DNA from: CAYJAD01 sp964371505
GTDB taxonomy: Bacteria > Desulfobacterota > Desulfovibrionia > Desulfovibrionales > Desulfovibrionaceae
Length of the DNA: 30,093 nucleotides
Direction of reading: 5' to 3'
NCBI GenBank assembly: GCA_964371505.1
Contig: CAYJNG010000013.1
Span: 1 to 30,093 of the forward strand
Shown here: positions 1-8,400 of the stretch, piece by piece
How positions within the stretch are numbered: the stretch's first letter is position 1
Layout: each line of letters opens with the position of its first letter
Position numbers and translations under genes: made by a program
Notes under the pieces: generated by a model
Told to the model about the DNA's origin: nothing
The model's database searches: none
The model's input: only the letters and a program-made list of their open reading frames with translations

Positions 1-40
1 GGCTCAGATGGTGGAGAAAGTGACGACTAAGCCCATCTAA
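1..40 (+). other. 3' end of an upstream plus-strand gene (frame uncertain)
   Basis: Two reading frames enter from the left edge and stop at 28-30 (tail GSDGGESDD) or 38-40 (tail AQMVEKVTTKPI). A strong intrinsic terminator follows at 65-97, so a plus-strand gene probably ends here. Too little is present to decide which frame is real or what the product is. Confidence 0.3.
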
Positions 41-64
41 AATTTGTTTAAGTAAAAAACTTTA

Positions 65-97
65 GGCAAGTCTTTTGATAAAGGCTTGCCCTTTTTT
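65..97 (+). terminator. Intrinsic terminator, probably bidirectional
   Basis: An 11-bp stem (65-75 with 80-90, one G-U pair) closes a TGAT loop and is followed by CTTTTTT on the plus strand. On the minus strand the same stem is followed after a few bases by a T6 run (complement of the A-run near 55-60). It lies between the plus-strand gene leaving the left edge and the convergent EIIC gene ending at 107, so it can serve both. Confidence 0.85.
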
Positions 98-106
98 ATG
101 CTACTT

Positions 107-828
107 TTAAGGTAACGCTTGCCATGCAAGCACTGCTAGTACCGAAAAAGCCAATACCACATAGGCTCGCCGTGTACGCAAGGCAAGCACGGCCCCCAAA
201 AGCCCCACACCATACAAAATCGGCCACGACACATGCGAAAACACGGGCACCCATTCCCATAGGGTGAGCACAGCAAAAAAGGCATAGAGCACCACAAAGC
301 ACAAAACATATAACAGCGCAGAAGACCACAACACCCGCCAATGCGAAAGATAAAGAATTTTTTGCGGGCTCATGCCATGCTTATTGTTCACATCTTCAGC
401 CCATAGCTCTAGGCGCGCATCATGGCTTGCATTTACCGATCTATGCCAATTTTCAAGCCACGCAGAAGCATGAGAAAATAAAATGCACACCACTAAGGGA
501 AGAACCACTTGCTCAGGCATAGACCACTGAAAAATTAAACACAAAGGATATAGAAGAAGAAAAGAAAGTGCTGCCGTTGGCGGCACCATGGCCCCAAGGC
601 GCAAGCTATCAATCCAAAAAAGCTCTAGTACAAGACCTAAGGCTAAAGCTTGCGGCAAGGAATCCGTACAAAGTCCCATGGCAAAGGCTGCCACAAGAGG
701 TCTATCAAAAAAAACTACGCGAAAACTCAGCCGTGCTATGCTTGAAAGGACAAAAAAAAAGCCCCCATAAGCATGAGGAAAAGAGATACCATATAAAAAA
801 GCGAGGAGAAATCAAAGGAGGAAATCAT
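107..828 (-). CDS. PTS mannose-family EIIC, apparently frameshifted at a T9 tract
   Basis: Membrane subunit of a mannose/sorbose-family PTS permease. The open frame below 694 contains the family-like stretch DRPLVAAFAMGLCTDS, then ELFWIDSLRLGAMVPPTA, and several hydrophobic segments. That frame runs open up to the EIIB stop at 812-814 but has no ATG, GTG or TTG upstream of the GTG at 692-694, which would cut off the first helix. An ATG at 826-828, preceded by GAGG at 5 bases and overlapping the end of EIIB, starts MISSFDFSS...MLMGAFF in another frame and stops soon after the homopolymer at 752-760 (T9 on this strand). One extra T joins the two frames exactly and gives 240 residues, near the usual EIIC size. 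Either this is a frameshift mutation, a slippage or phase-variable site, or a sequencing indel. No EIID follows before the terminator. Confidence 0.75.
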
Positions 829-1297
829 GCAAACCTCGTGTTTTTTGCGAAGGAACGGAACGAAAATCTAAGGGATACTTTTGTGCTGCATCCTGCAAAA
901 AAAGCTTCTCTTCTGCACTTAAAGAAACATGCGGCGCAACTTTTTGCTTGTCTAAACCATGATGCACATTACCAATATTTATTATAATACTGGGCATTTT
1001 GTCCCTTTGCTCTTGCGTAGCATAAAATGCTAAGGCTTTTTGTAAATCTTGTATATTTTCTAGCACCACAAAAATTTTTTCTTGCGCGTATAGCCCAACG
1101 CTAGCAGCAAGGCTAGCAAGACGTACAAAATGTATACGCACATGCTGCGGCACAGCCAAGGACATAATTTGCTGGCGCAACATGTCTTGCTCAATGGCGT
1201 CATTGGCCACAATGAGATGCTTGGCTTCTGTAAAAGGAAGCCAAGCTTCTATAATTTGACCATGAACAAGCCGCTCATCCACACGAAAAATAACCAT
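812..1297 (-). CDS. PTS mannose-family EIIB
   Basis: Cytoplasmic phosphocarrier that receives phosphate from EIIA and passes it to the sugar at EIIC/EIID. The N-terminus FRVDERLVHGQ is the family signature and His12 is the expected phosphorylated residue. At 161 residues it has the usual length. It starts 5 bases after the EIIA stop and its 3' end overlaps the probable EIIC start at 828, so A, B and C are one translationally coupled unit. In Desulfovibrio-type genomes such proteins may act mainly in regulation rather than sugar import; that is inference here. The substrate cannot be told from the sequence. Confidence 0.9.
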   Translation of the reverse strand: MVIFRVDERLVHGQIIEAWLPFTEAKHLIVANDAIEQDMLRQQIMSLAVPQHVRIHFVRLASLAASVGLYAQEKIFVVLENIQDLQKALAFYATQEQRDKMPSIIINIGNVHHGLDKQKVAPHVSLSAEEKLFLQDAAQKYPLDFRSVPSQKTRGLHDFLL

Positions 1298-1302
1298 AAA
1301 AA

Positions 1303-1719
1303 CTATTTACCGTCGAGCATCTTTCCTGCAACCACAATACCGCTTTTACCGGCTTCACCGGCAATGGCTGCTAGTTCCTCTAAAGTCTTGGTGCGTGAGG
1401 AGAAAACCTTAATAAGCATGGGCAGGTTTACGCCTGTCACCACCTCGACGGTGTGTTTCGTTAAAAGAGAAAGGCTTAAGTTCGTAGGCGTTCCGCCAAA
1501 CATATCCGTAAGAATAATAACCCCTGCCCCTTTGTCTAAACGAAAAGCGGCATCTTCAAGCCTTTGCACGGCTTCGCTCACATCTTGCGCCACATCCACA
1601 GAAATGGACACACAATCTTCAATGGGGCCCAAAATTAGCTCTGCGGTGCGCAATGTGGCTGTACCGTAGTCTCCATGGGCAACTATAATTATACCAACTT
1701 GATTGTCACTCTGACTCAT
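1303..1719 (-). CDS. PTS mannose-family EIIA
   Basis: EIIA-Man domain protein that takes phosphate from HPr. The N-terminal IIIVAHGDYG places the active-site histidine at residue 15, and LTDMFGGTPTNLS is the conserved loop of this family. Its 138 residues form a stand-alone EIIA. The start is supported by a G-rich ribosome site (GGGGGA) about 6 bases upstream. The 45-base gap after rapZ contains a small hairpin (CTAGCC/GGCTAG with a GCTAA loop) directly before that site, which might affect translation. Its position behind rpoN-hpf-rapZ suggests a regulatory link to sigma-54 genes. HPr and EI are not in the window. Confidence 0.92.
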   Translation of the reverse strand: MSQSDNQVGIIIVAHGDYGTATLRTAELILGPIEDCVSISVDVAQDVSEAVQRLEDAAFRLDKGAGVIILTDMFGGTPTNLSLSLLTKHTVEVVTGVNLPMLIKVFSSRTKTLEELAAIAGEAGKSGIVVAGKMLDGK

Positions 1720-1764
1720 GTATTCCCCCTAGCCTTAGCGGCTAGCTTCAAATGAACTTTTACA

Positions 1765-2712
1765 TCACTTAGATGCATTTTTATCTTCAAGCTGCGTGCC
1801 ATGAGCATCGAGCGTCATATGCCTATGCTCTACAGACACCGCATAACCTGCTTGCTTTAAGGCTTTGTACAAGCGCTCCACCGTGGCCACAGAGCGATGT
1901 CTCCCCCCTGTGCAACCAATGGCTAAGGTAACTCTATACCGCCCCTCAGCCTCCATAAGCCCCAATGTGAACAACATAAAGGCTAATAATTTATCAGAAA
2001 AAGTTTGTTCTAAATTATTTTGAAATACATAAGCATCTATGGCAGCATCTTTACCGCTCAAGGGGCGCAGTTCGTCTTCAAAATAGGGATTAGGCAAAAA
2101 GCGTACATCAAAAAGGATATCTGCCTCCTTGGGTACGCCGTATTTAAAACCAAAAGAAAGAATATGCACCTTAAGTGGGCGCAAGAAAAACAAATCTTTA
2201 CTCTTGCCCAATTGGCCATAATGCTGCTGCAAAACCCTACGCAAATCGTGAATAGAATAAGTGGAAGTATCAAGCACCATATCTGCCATATGGCGTATGG
2301 GGGCAAGCTGCTCTTTTTCGCTTATGAGCGCCGTTTCAAGGCCCATGCCGCTACGTTCACGAGGGTGCGGGCGTCTTGTGGTGGCATAGCGGCGTAGCAA
2401 TTCACTTTCGCTGGCCTCTAAAAAAACAACATGCGCATGAATGCCTTGCTCACAAAGCTTTTGAATCACAGCGCTTACGTTTTCTGCCAAATTGGAACCG
2501 TGAAGAGAAAGCCCAAGCGCTATACCGCGAAAATGGCTCATGGAAGCATGGCGCATCATAAGCACCATATCACACATAAGCGATGCTGGCAGCCCATCTA
2601 TGGTAAAATAGCCTAAATCTTCAAATACCTGTAAGGCTGTACTCTTTCCTGCACCGGAAAGACCTGTAATGACATAGGCTTCTACAGGAACACGCGTAGC
2701 ATCTTCTTGCAT
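1765..2712 (-). CDS. rapZ: RapZ-family RNA-binding/nucleotide-binding adaptor
   Basis: RapZ (YvcJ) family protein. In enterobacteria it controls glucosamine-6-phosphate synthase through small RNAs and RNase E; in other bacteria the role is less clear. The P-loop GLSGAGKST lies at residues 17-25, and the C-terminal domain carries the family motif IGCTGGRHRSVATVERLY. Length 315 is somewhat longer than the usual 285-290, mostly from the N-terminus and the tail. ATG at 2710-2712 has GAGG 9 bases upstream. That ribosome site lies immediately after the T-run of a strong terminator (2727-2765), so transcription from hpf must read through it, or a promoter inside hpf is used. ptsN, often found between hpf and rapZ, is absent. 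Confidence 0.93.
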   Translation of the reverse strand: MQEDATRVPVEAYVITGLSGAGKSTALQVFEDLGYFTIDGLPASLMCDMVLMMRHASMSHFRGIALGLSLHGSNLAENVSAVIQKLCEQGIHAHVVFLEASESELLRRYATTRRPHPRERSGMGLETALISEKEQLAPIRHMADMVLDTSTYSIHDLRRVLQQHYGQLGKSKDLFFLRPLKVHILSFGFKYGVPKEADILFDVRFLPNPYFEDELRPLSGKDAAIDAYVFQNNLEQTFSDKLLAFMLFTLGLMEAEGRYRVTLAIGCTGGRHRSVATVERLYKALKQAGYAVSVEHRHMTLDAHGTQLEDKNASK

Positions 2713-2726
2713 AGGTCATACCTCAC

Positions 2727-2765
2727 AAAAAAAGCTCTGCTACCGCCTTGGGGCAGCAGCAGAGC
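2727..2765 (-). terminator. Strong intrinsic terminator between hpf and rapZ
   Basis: On the minus strand a 14-bp stem (2752-2765 with 2734-2747, two G-U pairs) closes a 4-base loop (CCAA) and is followed by T7 (2727-2733). It ends 8 bases after the hpf stop side and only about 15 bases before the rapZ start, leaving no room for a promoter between terminator and rapZ. Confidence 0.88.
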
Positions 2766-2772
2766 CGTAAGC

Positions 2773-3306
2773 TTATACAACAGGGTCTATGAGCCCGTAG
2801 TCACCACTGCGGCGACGATACACCACGTTAATGCGTTGATTTTCATCATGCAAGAACACTAAAAACTCACTGCCTACAGACTCAAGCTGCAAGACAGCTT
2901 CGTCTAAAGACATGGGTTTAGGCTCAAAACGACGGGTACCGATGGGCTCATCGTCTTTTTCTGCACCAAAGTTATAGGTAAATATTTCAACTTTAGCATC
3001 ACGAGCTTGGCGATGATGCTTCTTAAGGCGTGAGACATGCTTCTTTACTTGTGCTTCCAGCTTATCAAGCACAAGGTCAATGGAAGAATACATTTCTTCC
3101 GTTTTTTCTGTGGCAGTAAGGGATAACCCTTCACCGCTCACACGCACATCACACACGTGACGAAATTTATCCACACTTAAGTTCACTTGCACATCAAGGC
3201 CTGAAGCTTTGCCAAAAAAGCGGCCTAACTTTTCAAAACGGCGACGTGCGTACTTCTTAAGGTGATCAGAAGGCTCAAAGTTCTTGAACGTGAAGGCAAT
3301 ATTCAT
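2773..3306 (-). CDS. hpf: Long-form ribosome hibernation promoting factor
   Basis: Ribosome hibernation factor of the long type. The N-terminal S30AE domain (residues 1-100: MNIAFTFKNFEPSDHLKKYA onward) binds the decoding centre, and a C-terminal dimerisation domain (about 118-177, with KPMSLDEAVLQLE and VYRRRSGDYGLIDP) pairs two ribosomes into 100S particles. The start at 3304-3306 has a strong AAGGAGG 5 bases upstream. Upstream in-frame sequence to 3453 overlaps the end of rpoN and does not resemble the family, so it was not included. The gene follows rpoN by 70 bases, a very common arrangement, and is closed by the terminator at 2727-2765. Confidence 0.95.
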   Translation of the reverse strand: MNIAFTFKNFEPSDHLKKYARRRFEKLGRFFGKASGLDVQVNLSVDKFRHVCDVRVSGEGLSLTATEKTEEMYSSIDLVLDKLEAQVKKHVSRLKKHHRQARDAKVEIFTYNFGAEKDDEPIGTRRFEPKPMSLDEAVLQLESVGSEFLVFLHDENQRINVVYRRRSGDYGLIDPVV

Positions 3307-3376
3307 AACATCCTCCTTGGTTCTCGCAGGCCCATTAGGCCCACAATGAGAGTATTTTTTTACACAAGATATACCA

Positions 3377-4807
3377 CTAAAAATGCTCTTTTCTGCGCGA
3401 AGAGGAGGCAATATCCATAGCTGTACGGTATTTCGCCACAGTTCTGCGTGCAATATTCACTTTGAGGTGCTCTTTCAGCATTTCACCTATGCGTTCATCA
3501 CTTAAAGGATTTTTTGTATCTTCCTCAGAGATGAACTTTTTAATCAAGGCTTTCACGCTTTCAGACCCTACCTGACTACCATCATCAAGAGCCAAAGCAC
3601 TATTGAAGAAAAACTTCAATTCATACGTTCCATGGGGCGTAGCCACATACTTATTAGAAGTAATACGGCTCACCGTGGACTCATGCATGGCTATATCGTC
3701 GGCAATATCTTTTAAAATAAGCGGTGCAAGCTGTGTCACCCCTTGTTCAAAAAAAGGCCTTTGATATTTGATAATGCTCTCAACTACCTTATACAATGTG
3801 CGCTGCCTTTGGTAAAGACTTTTTATAAGCCAAGAGGCTGCTCGCATTTTTTCTGAGCAATATTCTTTATCAACAGAGGATAAAGATTCCATATTTTCTG
3901 CCAGTGTATCTGATAATTGCAAATGCGGCAATCCATCATCATTTAAAATAATGACAAATTCTCCATTATAATTATAAACAAAAACATCCGGACTCACAAA
4001 AGCCGTATCACTACCGCCAAAAGAGGCTCCGGGTAAAGGCTCAAGAGATTGGATAATATCTAAATATTCCTTGAGATCTTCCATGGTGAGCTGAAATTTA
4101 CGTAAAAGCGGCTTATAGCGCTTATTTTCCAAGTCTTCCAAATGCTCTGTCACTAAAGAAACAAGTATAGGATCCCTATCATAACGCAAGTTGCGCAATT
4201 GTATCATAATACATTCTTGAGCAGAACGCGCAGCAACGCCTACAGGGTCAAAAAGCTGCACCACACTAAGCACTTCTTCCACTTCAGCCGTGTCCACATC
4301 CAACATGCCGGCCATATCGTCCACAGATGCTTGTAAATAACCGGAAGAAGAAAGATTACCTATGATAACCTCACCCACATCTTTTTGCTCTTCAGACAAA
4401 AGAGAAGAAAGGCGCAACTGCCATAACAAATGCGCTGCCAAGGAAGGCTTTTCTGTGTAGCGTGATTCAAAAGAAGAAATATCATCAAGAGCTTCAAACT
4501 CTCGTGAGGCGTTATTGCGGGGGGAAGAGGCAAACTCTCCCAAATAATCTTCCCAGTCGGCACTTTTAGCAAGCTCACCATCATACACGGTGTCTTCGTT
4601 CTTCTTTTCCGTGCGAACTTCAGCTTTTTCCTTATCAAAAGCATCGTCCTGCCCCTCTTCTAAAAAGGGGTTTTCCAAAAGCTCACGCTGCACGGTTTCC
4701 ACAAGTTCAAGGCGCGAAAGCTGCAAAAGCTTAATCGCTTGCTGTAACTGTGGCGTCATTATAAGCTGTTGAGAAAGCTTAAGTTGTTGACGAAGCTCTA
4801 GTGCCAT
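3377..4807 (-). CDS. rpoN: RNA polymerase sigma-54 factor
   Basis: Alternative sigma factor that recognises -24/-12 promoters and needs AAA+ activators. All three regions are present: glutamine-rich region I (residues 1-50, LRQQLKLSQQLIMTPQLQQ), an acidic region II (about 55-110), the core-binding domain, a helix-turn-helix near 375-400 (DDIAMHESTVSRITSNKY) and the RpoN box ARRTVAKYR near 453-461. Length 476 is normal. The ATG at 4807 is preceded only by a weak AAAGGT about 9 bases upstream. Family neighbours lptB and ptsN are not seen; the upstream spacer contains the assembly gap, so absence of an upstream gene cannot be fully judged. A -24/-12-like site at 23109-23122 in this window could be a target. 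Confidence 0.96.
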   Translation of the reverse strand: MALELRQQLKLSQQLIMTPQLQQAIKLLQLSRLELVETVQRELLENPFLEEGQDDAFDKEKAEVRTEKKNEDTVYDGELAKSADWEDYLGEFASSPRNNASREFEALDDISSFESRYTEKPSLAAHLLWQLRLSSLLSEEQKDVGEVIIGNLSSSGYLQASVDDMAGMLDVDTAEVEEVLSVVQLFDPVGVAARSAQECIMIQLRNLRYDRDPILVSLVTEHLEDLENKRYKPLLRKFQLTMEDLKEYLDIIQSLEPLPGASFGGSDTAFVSPDVFVYNYNGEFVIILNDDGLPHLQLSDTLAENMESLSSVDKEYCSEKMRAASWLIKSLYQRQRTLYKVVESIIKYQRPFFEQGVTQLAPLILKDIADDIAMHESTVSRITSNKYVATPHGTYELKFFFNSALALDDGSQVGSESVKALIKKFISEEDTKNPLSDERIGEMLKEHLKVNIARRTVAKYRTAMDIASSSRRKEHF

Positions 4808-5068
4808 ATTGTATACCTTTACCGCAAAAGATTAAAGTACTCAGCTTGCGCCCATTGCCCAAAGCCTCCCTTAGGCCATAGGCGCGCTATACAAATACTA
4901 TGCCACAGCCTTACATTCTATGCAAGCTTGAGAAAGCAAAGTTAAAAACTATTCTTAATATACTTTTAGTAAACACCTTTAATATTAGAAAAATACTTAT
5001 TTGCGCATGATAAAAAAATACGTTTCACCCTATTTTTTAAAAAGAGACGCTTGCTTCAAATACCCTTG

Positions 5069-5123
5069 TAGAAACAACAGAAGTGCACCCCAAAGGGCAC
5101 GAAATGTTCCCTTTAGGTGAAGT
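5069..5123. repeat. 55-base direct repeat, left copy flanking the gap
   Basis: Identical base for base to 5224-5278. It abuts the first N. The exact 55-base length and position on both sides of 100 N fit two contig ends that share a k-mer overlap, so the two copies may be one real copy. Confidence 0.9.
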
Positions 5124-5223
5124 NNNNNNNNNNNNNNNNNNNNNNNNNNNNNNNNNNNNNNNNNNNNNNNNNNNNNNNNNNNNNNNNNNNNNNNNNNNNN
5201 NNNNNNNNNNNNNNNNNNNNNNN
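5124..5223. other. Assembly gap of exactly 100 N
   Basis: A round 100-N run is the usual placeholder for a gap of unknown length. Both flanks end in the same 55-base sequence, so the true gap may be negative (overlap) or may contain further copies of a repeat. Open frames that cross it are meaningless. Confidence 0.97.
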
Positions 5224-5278
5224 TAGAAACAACAGAAGTGCACCCCAAAGGGCACGAAATGTTCCCTTTAGGTGAAGT
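5224..5278. repeat. 55-base direct repeat, right copy flanking the gap
   Basis: Identical to 5069-5123 and directly adjacent to the last N. See the left copy for interpretation. Confidence 0.9.
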
Positions 5279-5390
5279 ACGCCTAACGAGAATGGCAGGC
5301 AACGTAGTTCTGGATTATGTAGCGTGGGCATGGAGAACAGGCATTGTATCTGGTAACTCTTATTTGGCAAATAAGAGTCCGCCCTCTTGA
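5226..5390 (+). pseudogene. Possible plus-strand coding fragment, unrecognised
   Basis: Reading from 5226 gives an open stretch ending with TGA at 5388-5390. Its middle part (MFPLGEVRLTRMAGN, then VVLDYVAWAWRTGIVSGN) looks protein-like in composition. If the two 55-base copies are merged into one, the frame extends left to 5041 (stop at 5038-5040), about 116 codons of sequence before merging and about 65 after. I see no good ribosome site and do not recognise a family. It may be a fragment of a repeated or mobile gene that broke the assembly, or chance. Confidence 0.25.
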
Positions 5391-5437
5391 CTATAAAGAA
5401 TTATTTTGGATGCATAGTATGTTTTTTTCAGGGGCGT

Positions 5438-8400
5438 TTACTTAAACAAACCAAAAAATGCTGTGAAAATACCACCTATAATATCAAACACTCCCGTACC
5501 CAATGAACCAATGGCAGAAAGTATCATGGCGCCTGCGTGTACATCTCGCTGCGGATCATCCAAAGAGCCATAAAAGCGTACAGGAATATCAGAAAGCCCC
5601 CCAGTGGACACCACCAAGTGCATATCTAAACTGTCCTTCATAAGGTCGATATGTCCCTTACCTGTTACATACATATCCGCCCCTTGCAAAAGGAACTTAT
5701 GACTTTCCAAAATCCCCTTGGTGATAACACCTGTATCGCCAAAAGTGACAAAATTGGTGGGAGAGCCCACAAGCCTGCCATCATCTTCACGACTTTGCAA
5801 AAAGCCAGACCCTACTTGCAGTCGCCAAGAACCGTCAAAGGCCGCCGGAATATCCTTGGTGTAACGAATATCCCCTTGAGCAGAAAGCCACAGGTCAGCG
5901 TTGCCTGCAATGGCGGTTTCTAGCTTCAAATCATGGCTCAATGCCAAAAGATTAGCCTTTTTTGCCACCACACCCAATTGAGTATGCAGGGCCCCTTTTT
6001 GCACCTTGCTTTTAAAATTAATAACAGCGCTTCCGCCATAAAATTCAGCCTTGGTGGGGGTGCAGTCAAGCGAGCCATTTTGTATAGACACAGGAACATG
6101 CACATTTTTTACGCGTATATGATTCATATGATAGGTATCTACGCGTAGAGTCCCCTTGGCGCGTAAATCTTGTAGCCACTGCCACGACAAAGCCTTTTGC
6201 GCCCCCGCTGTACCTGCAGCGGAAGAGGACTGCGCAGGCTTTTCCCCTGCTTTGCGCCCTCGAATAAGTTTATCAAAGTCAAACTCTGTGGCGTGTAAAT
6301 CAAAAGACCATGTGGGCTTAGCATCAAAAGTACGTTGCATTTTACCTGTAATATGCGTGGTATCCAGCTTAAACTGTATTTTATCCATGCGTAAGGTGTT
6401 TTTAGCATAGGCTAAACTTGTGGCAAGGGTGGCAGACTGTGGCGCCGTTTTGGGGAGCAAGCTCTCTCCTGCGCTGTCTAATCGTTGCAATAGCGCAGTA
6501 ATACTTTTACTAGCACTTTGCACCTGAGCCGTCCAAGTAATATCCCGAGAAAAATTTAAAGAGCCATAGCCGGATACGTGCATCCCTGCCAAGCTTGGCA
6601 GGGTGCCCTTTCCTTTAGCCAAAGACACAACACCCTTTGTGGTATCCAGAGATATTTCGCCAGTACCTTCCACATCTACAGCATGGGGCAAAGTGGTTAA
6701 GTCTGGCGCAAAAGAAATTTGAAAAGAGCCCGGAACCTTATTCAATGCCACGGTGCCATAGTCTTTCCCCACAAACTCCAAAGCCCCATTCCATGTGCTC
6801 TTGGCGCGTATATCATCTGTATCTAAAGTCGCTCGCCATTGCCCGCTGTATTGCAACTTAGAAGGCCACGTACTGCCGGAAACTTTTTCAGGATTTAACC
6901 CCGCCACCGTACCGGCTAAAGTCATCACCTTAAAAGGCACTTTACGCTTAGAACGCGAATAAAAATTCCCATTATCCACGCGTAAGGAGGCAGATCCTGC
7001 CAAGGAGGTAAGAAACTCGCCGGCATAAATACCTTTAGCTGTTACGGAAGCGTCCGCCGACATGCGCCCCCCTATGAGCTCTTGCCCAATAATGCGAGCT
7101 ACAGGCTTTTCTGCACGCACATTACGCAATATGGCTGTAATATCATAGGCAGAAACATCGTCGGCAGAGCGATACAGTATACCCTTAGCTTCTGCACGCC
7201 CACCAAAAAACTTTGGCGTGCTCACGCTTAGAACTGCAGCATTTTTATGCTTTTTTGCAACTTGCTTGCGGTCAAGCTCTATGGCACAAGCGCGGAATTT
7301 TAAATCCCCCACGGGTAATTCCCACGCGTAGACTTGTTTGGCAGCCACATTAATATCATAACTCACGCTCACGCCGCCAACAGCGGCGGCAGCCTCAGGC
7401 GTGCCGGGAACGGGCGTTAAAGGCTTATGCCTAAAAGCTAAAGGTTCAGGATGTATACCTTCCGCCTCAGGGTAAGCATTTCGTAAATACAGCTCCGGCG
7501 TTACAATATCCAACACTACCACAGCATTGCTCCAATCAGGCACTGCGCCCTTACCGGTGAAATGCGCCTCAGCTGCGTGAGCATTAATACGCGGAACTTC
7601 TAAACCTTCTTTGTTAAGTACAAAGTCAAGCTCCCCTTGCAAGTTATGCAAAGTGTGCTGCAGGCCTGCCGGCATATGCCGTGCGAAGCCAAACCATTGC
7701 GTAAGGCTTAATTGCGAAACATGAATACTCCCTGACAAGGTGGGATTTTGCACATCTGCCAAGGCCAATATCCCTTGCAGCGTCAAGCTATCTTGCTCCA
7801 GCCTCACTTTTATATCTTGTAGATAGATATTTTTTTGAAAGTCGCCCCACAGCCTCCCCTTACTTTGCACGGCTATGGGTTCATCGTGCCACAATACATC
7901 GCCCTGAATATCCCATTGCGCCTGTAAGGGGCCTTCCCCTTCTTGCTTTGCTAGCCACGAACTACGCGACAAAGAATGTGATAACACTTCGGGTAAGGCC
8001 TTAGATATGACAGACACAGCCCTTGATACACCTTGTTCCATGGAATAGCTGGTTGTTATGTCAACACGCGCTTTATCTAATACGCCCGTCCACTGCCCTT
8101 GGCTTTGCACACGCACTTGAATACTTGCGTCCACAGCTCCAGAAAGGTTCAATGAAAAACGTTGCAACTGGGCCACAGGCTTTTGCTCAAGCAACGCCAC
8201 GCCATCTTCAAAGCTCAGCACGCCTCCCAAAGCTCCTAAAGCCCCCAAGCGCAAGGCAGTATTCACATTTTCGCATTGCAAGTGCCATGCACCGTGCTCA
8301 ACCAACACCTTGCCGTGTAAGATTTCCAAGGAAGAGCCATAGACAAAAGAAGGAATCTGCATAACAGCATTTTGTATACCGGCATGCAGAAGAGCCCCCA

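Larger units (their letters stand above)
4808..5437. other. 630-base spacer with an assembly gap upstream of rpoN
   Basis: Between the AsmA-like gene and rpoN lies AT-rich sequence (4900-5040) and a scaffold gap flanked by identical 55-base copies. A weak minus-strand promoter-like pair (TTGCAT near 4920-4925 and CATAGT near 4897-4902, spacing 17) could serve rpoN. No confident gene is seen. A plus-strand open stretch is listed separately. A perfect 9-bp hairpin (CTCTTATTT/AAATAAGAG, GGC loop) lies near 5357-5377. Confidence 0.6.

Noticed and set aside
568..987. 139-codon plus-strand frame opposite EIIC/EIIB
   Set aside because: It is antisense to clear PTS genes and is Lys-rich because of A-runs on that strand.
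3307..3453. 49-residue extension of hpf
   Set aside because: It overlaps the rpoN 3' end and bypasses a strong ribosome site placed for the ATG at 3306.
5010..5035. RNase P-like string AGGGTGAAACG on the minus strand
   Set aside because: None of the other conserved RNase P blocks is present nearby, so it is a chance match.
5030..5370. Minus-strand frames crossing the N run, with a similar sequence on both sides
   Set aside because: They only reflect the duplicated 55-base flank and N padding; the frames cannot be read across an unknown gap.
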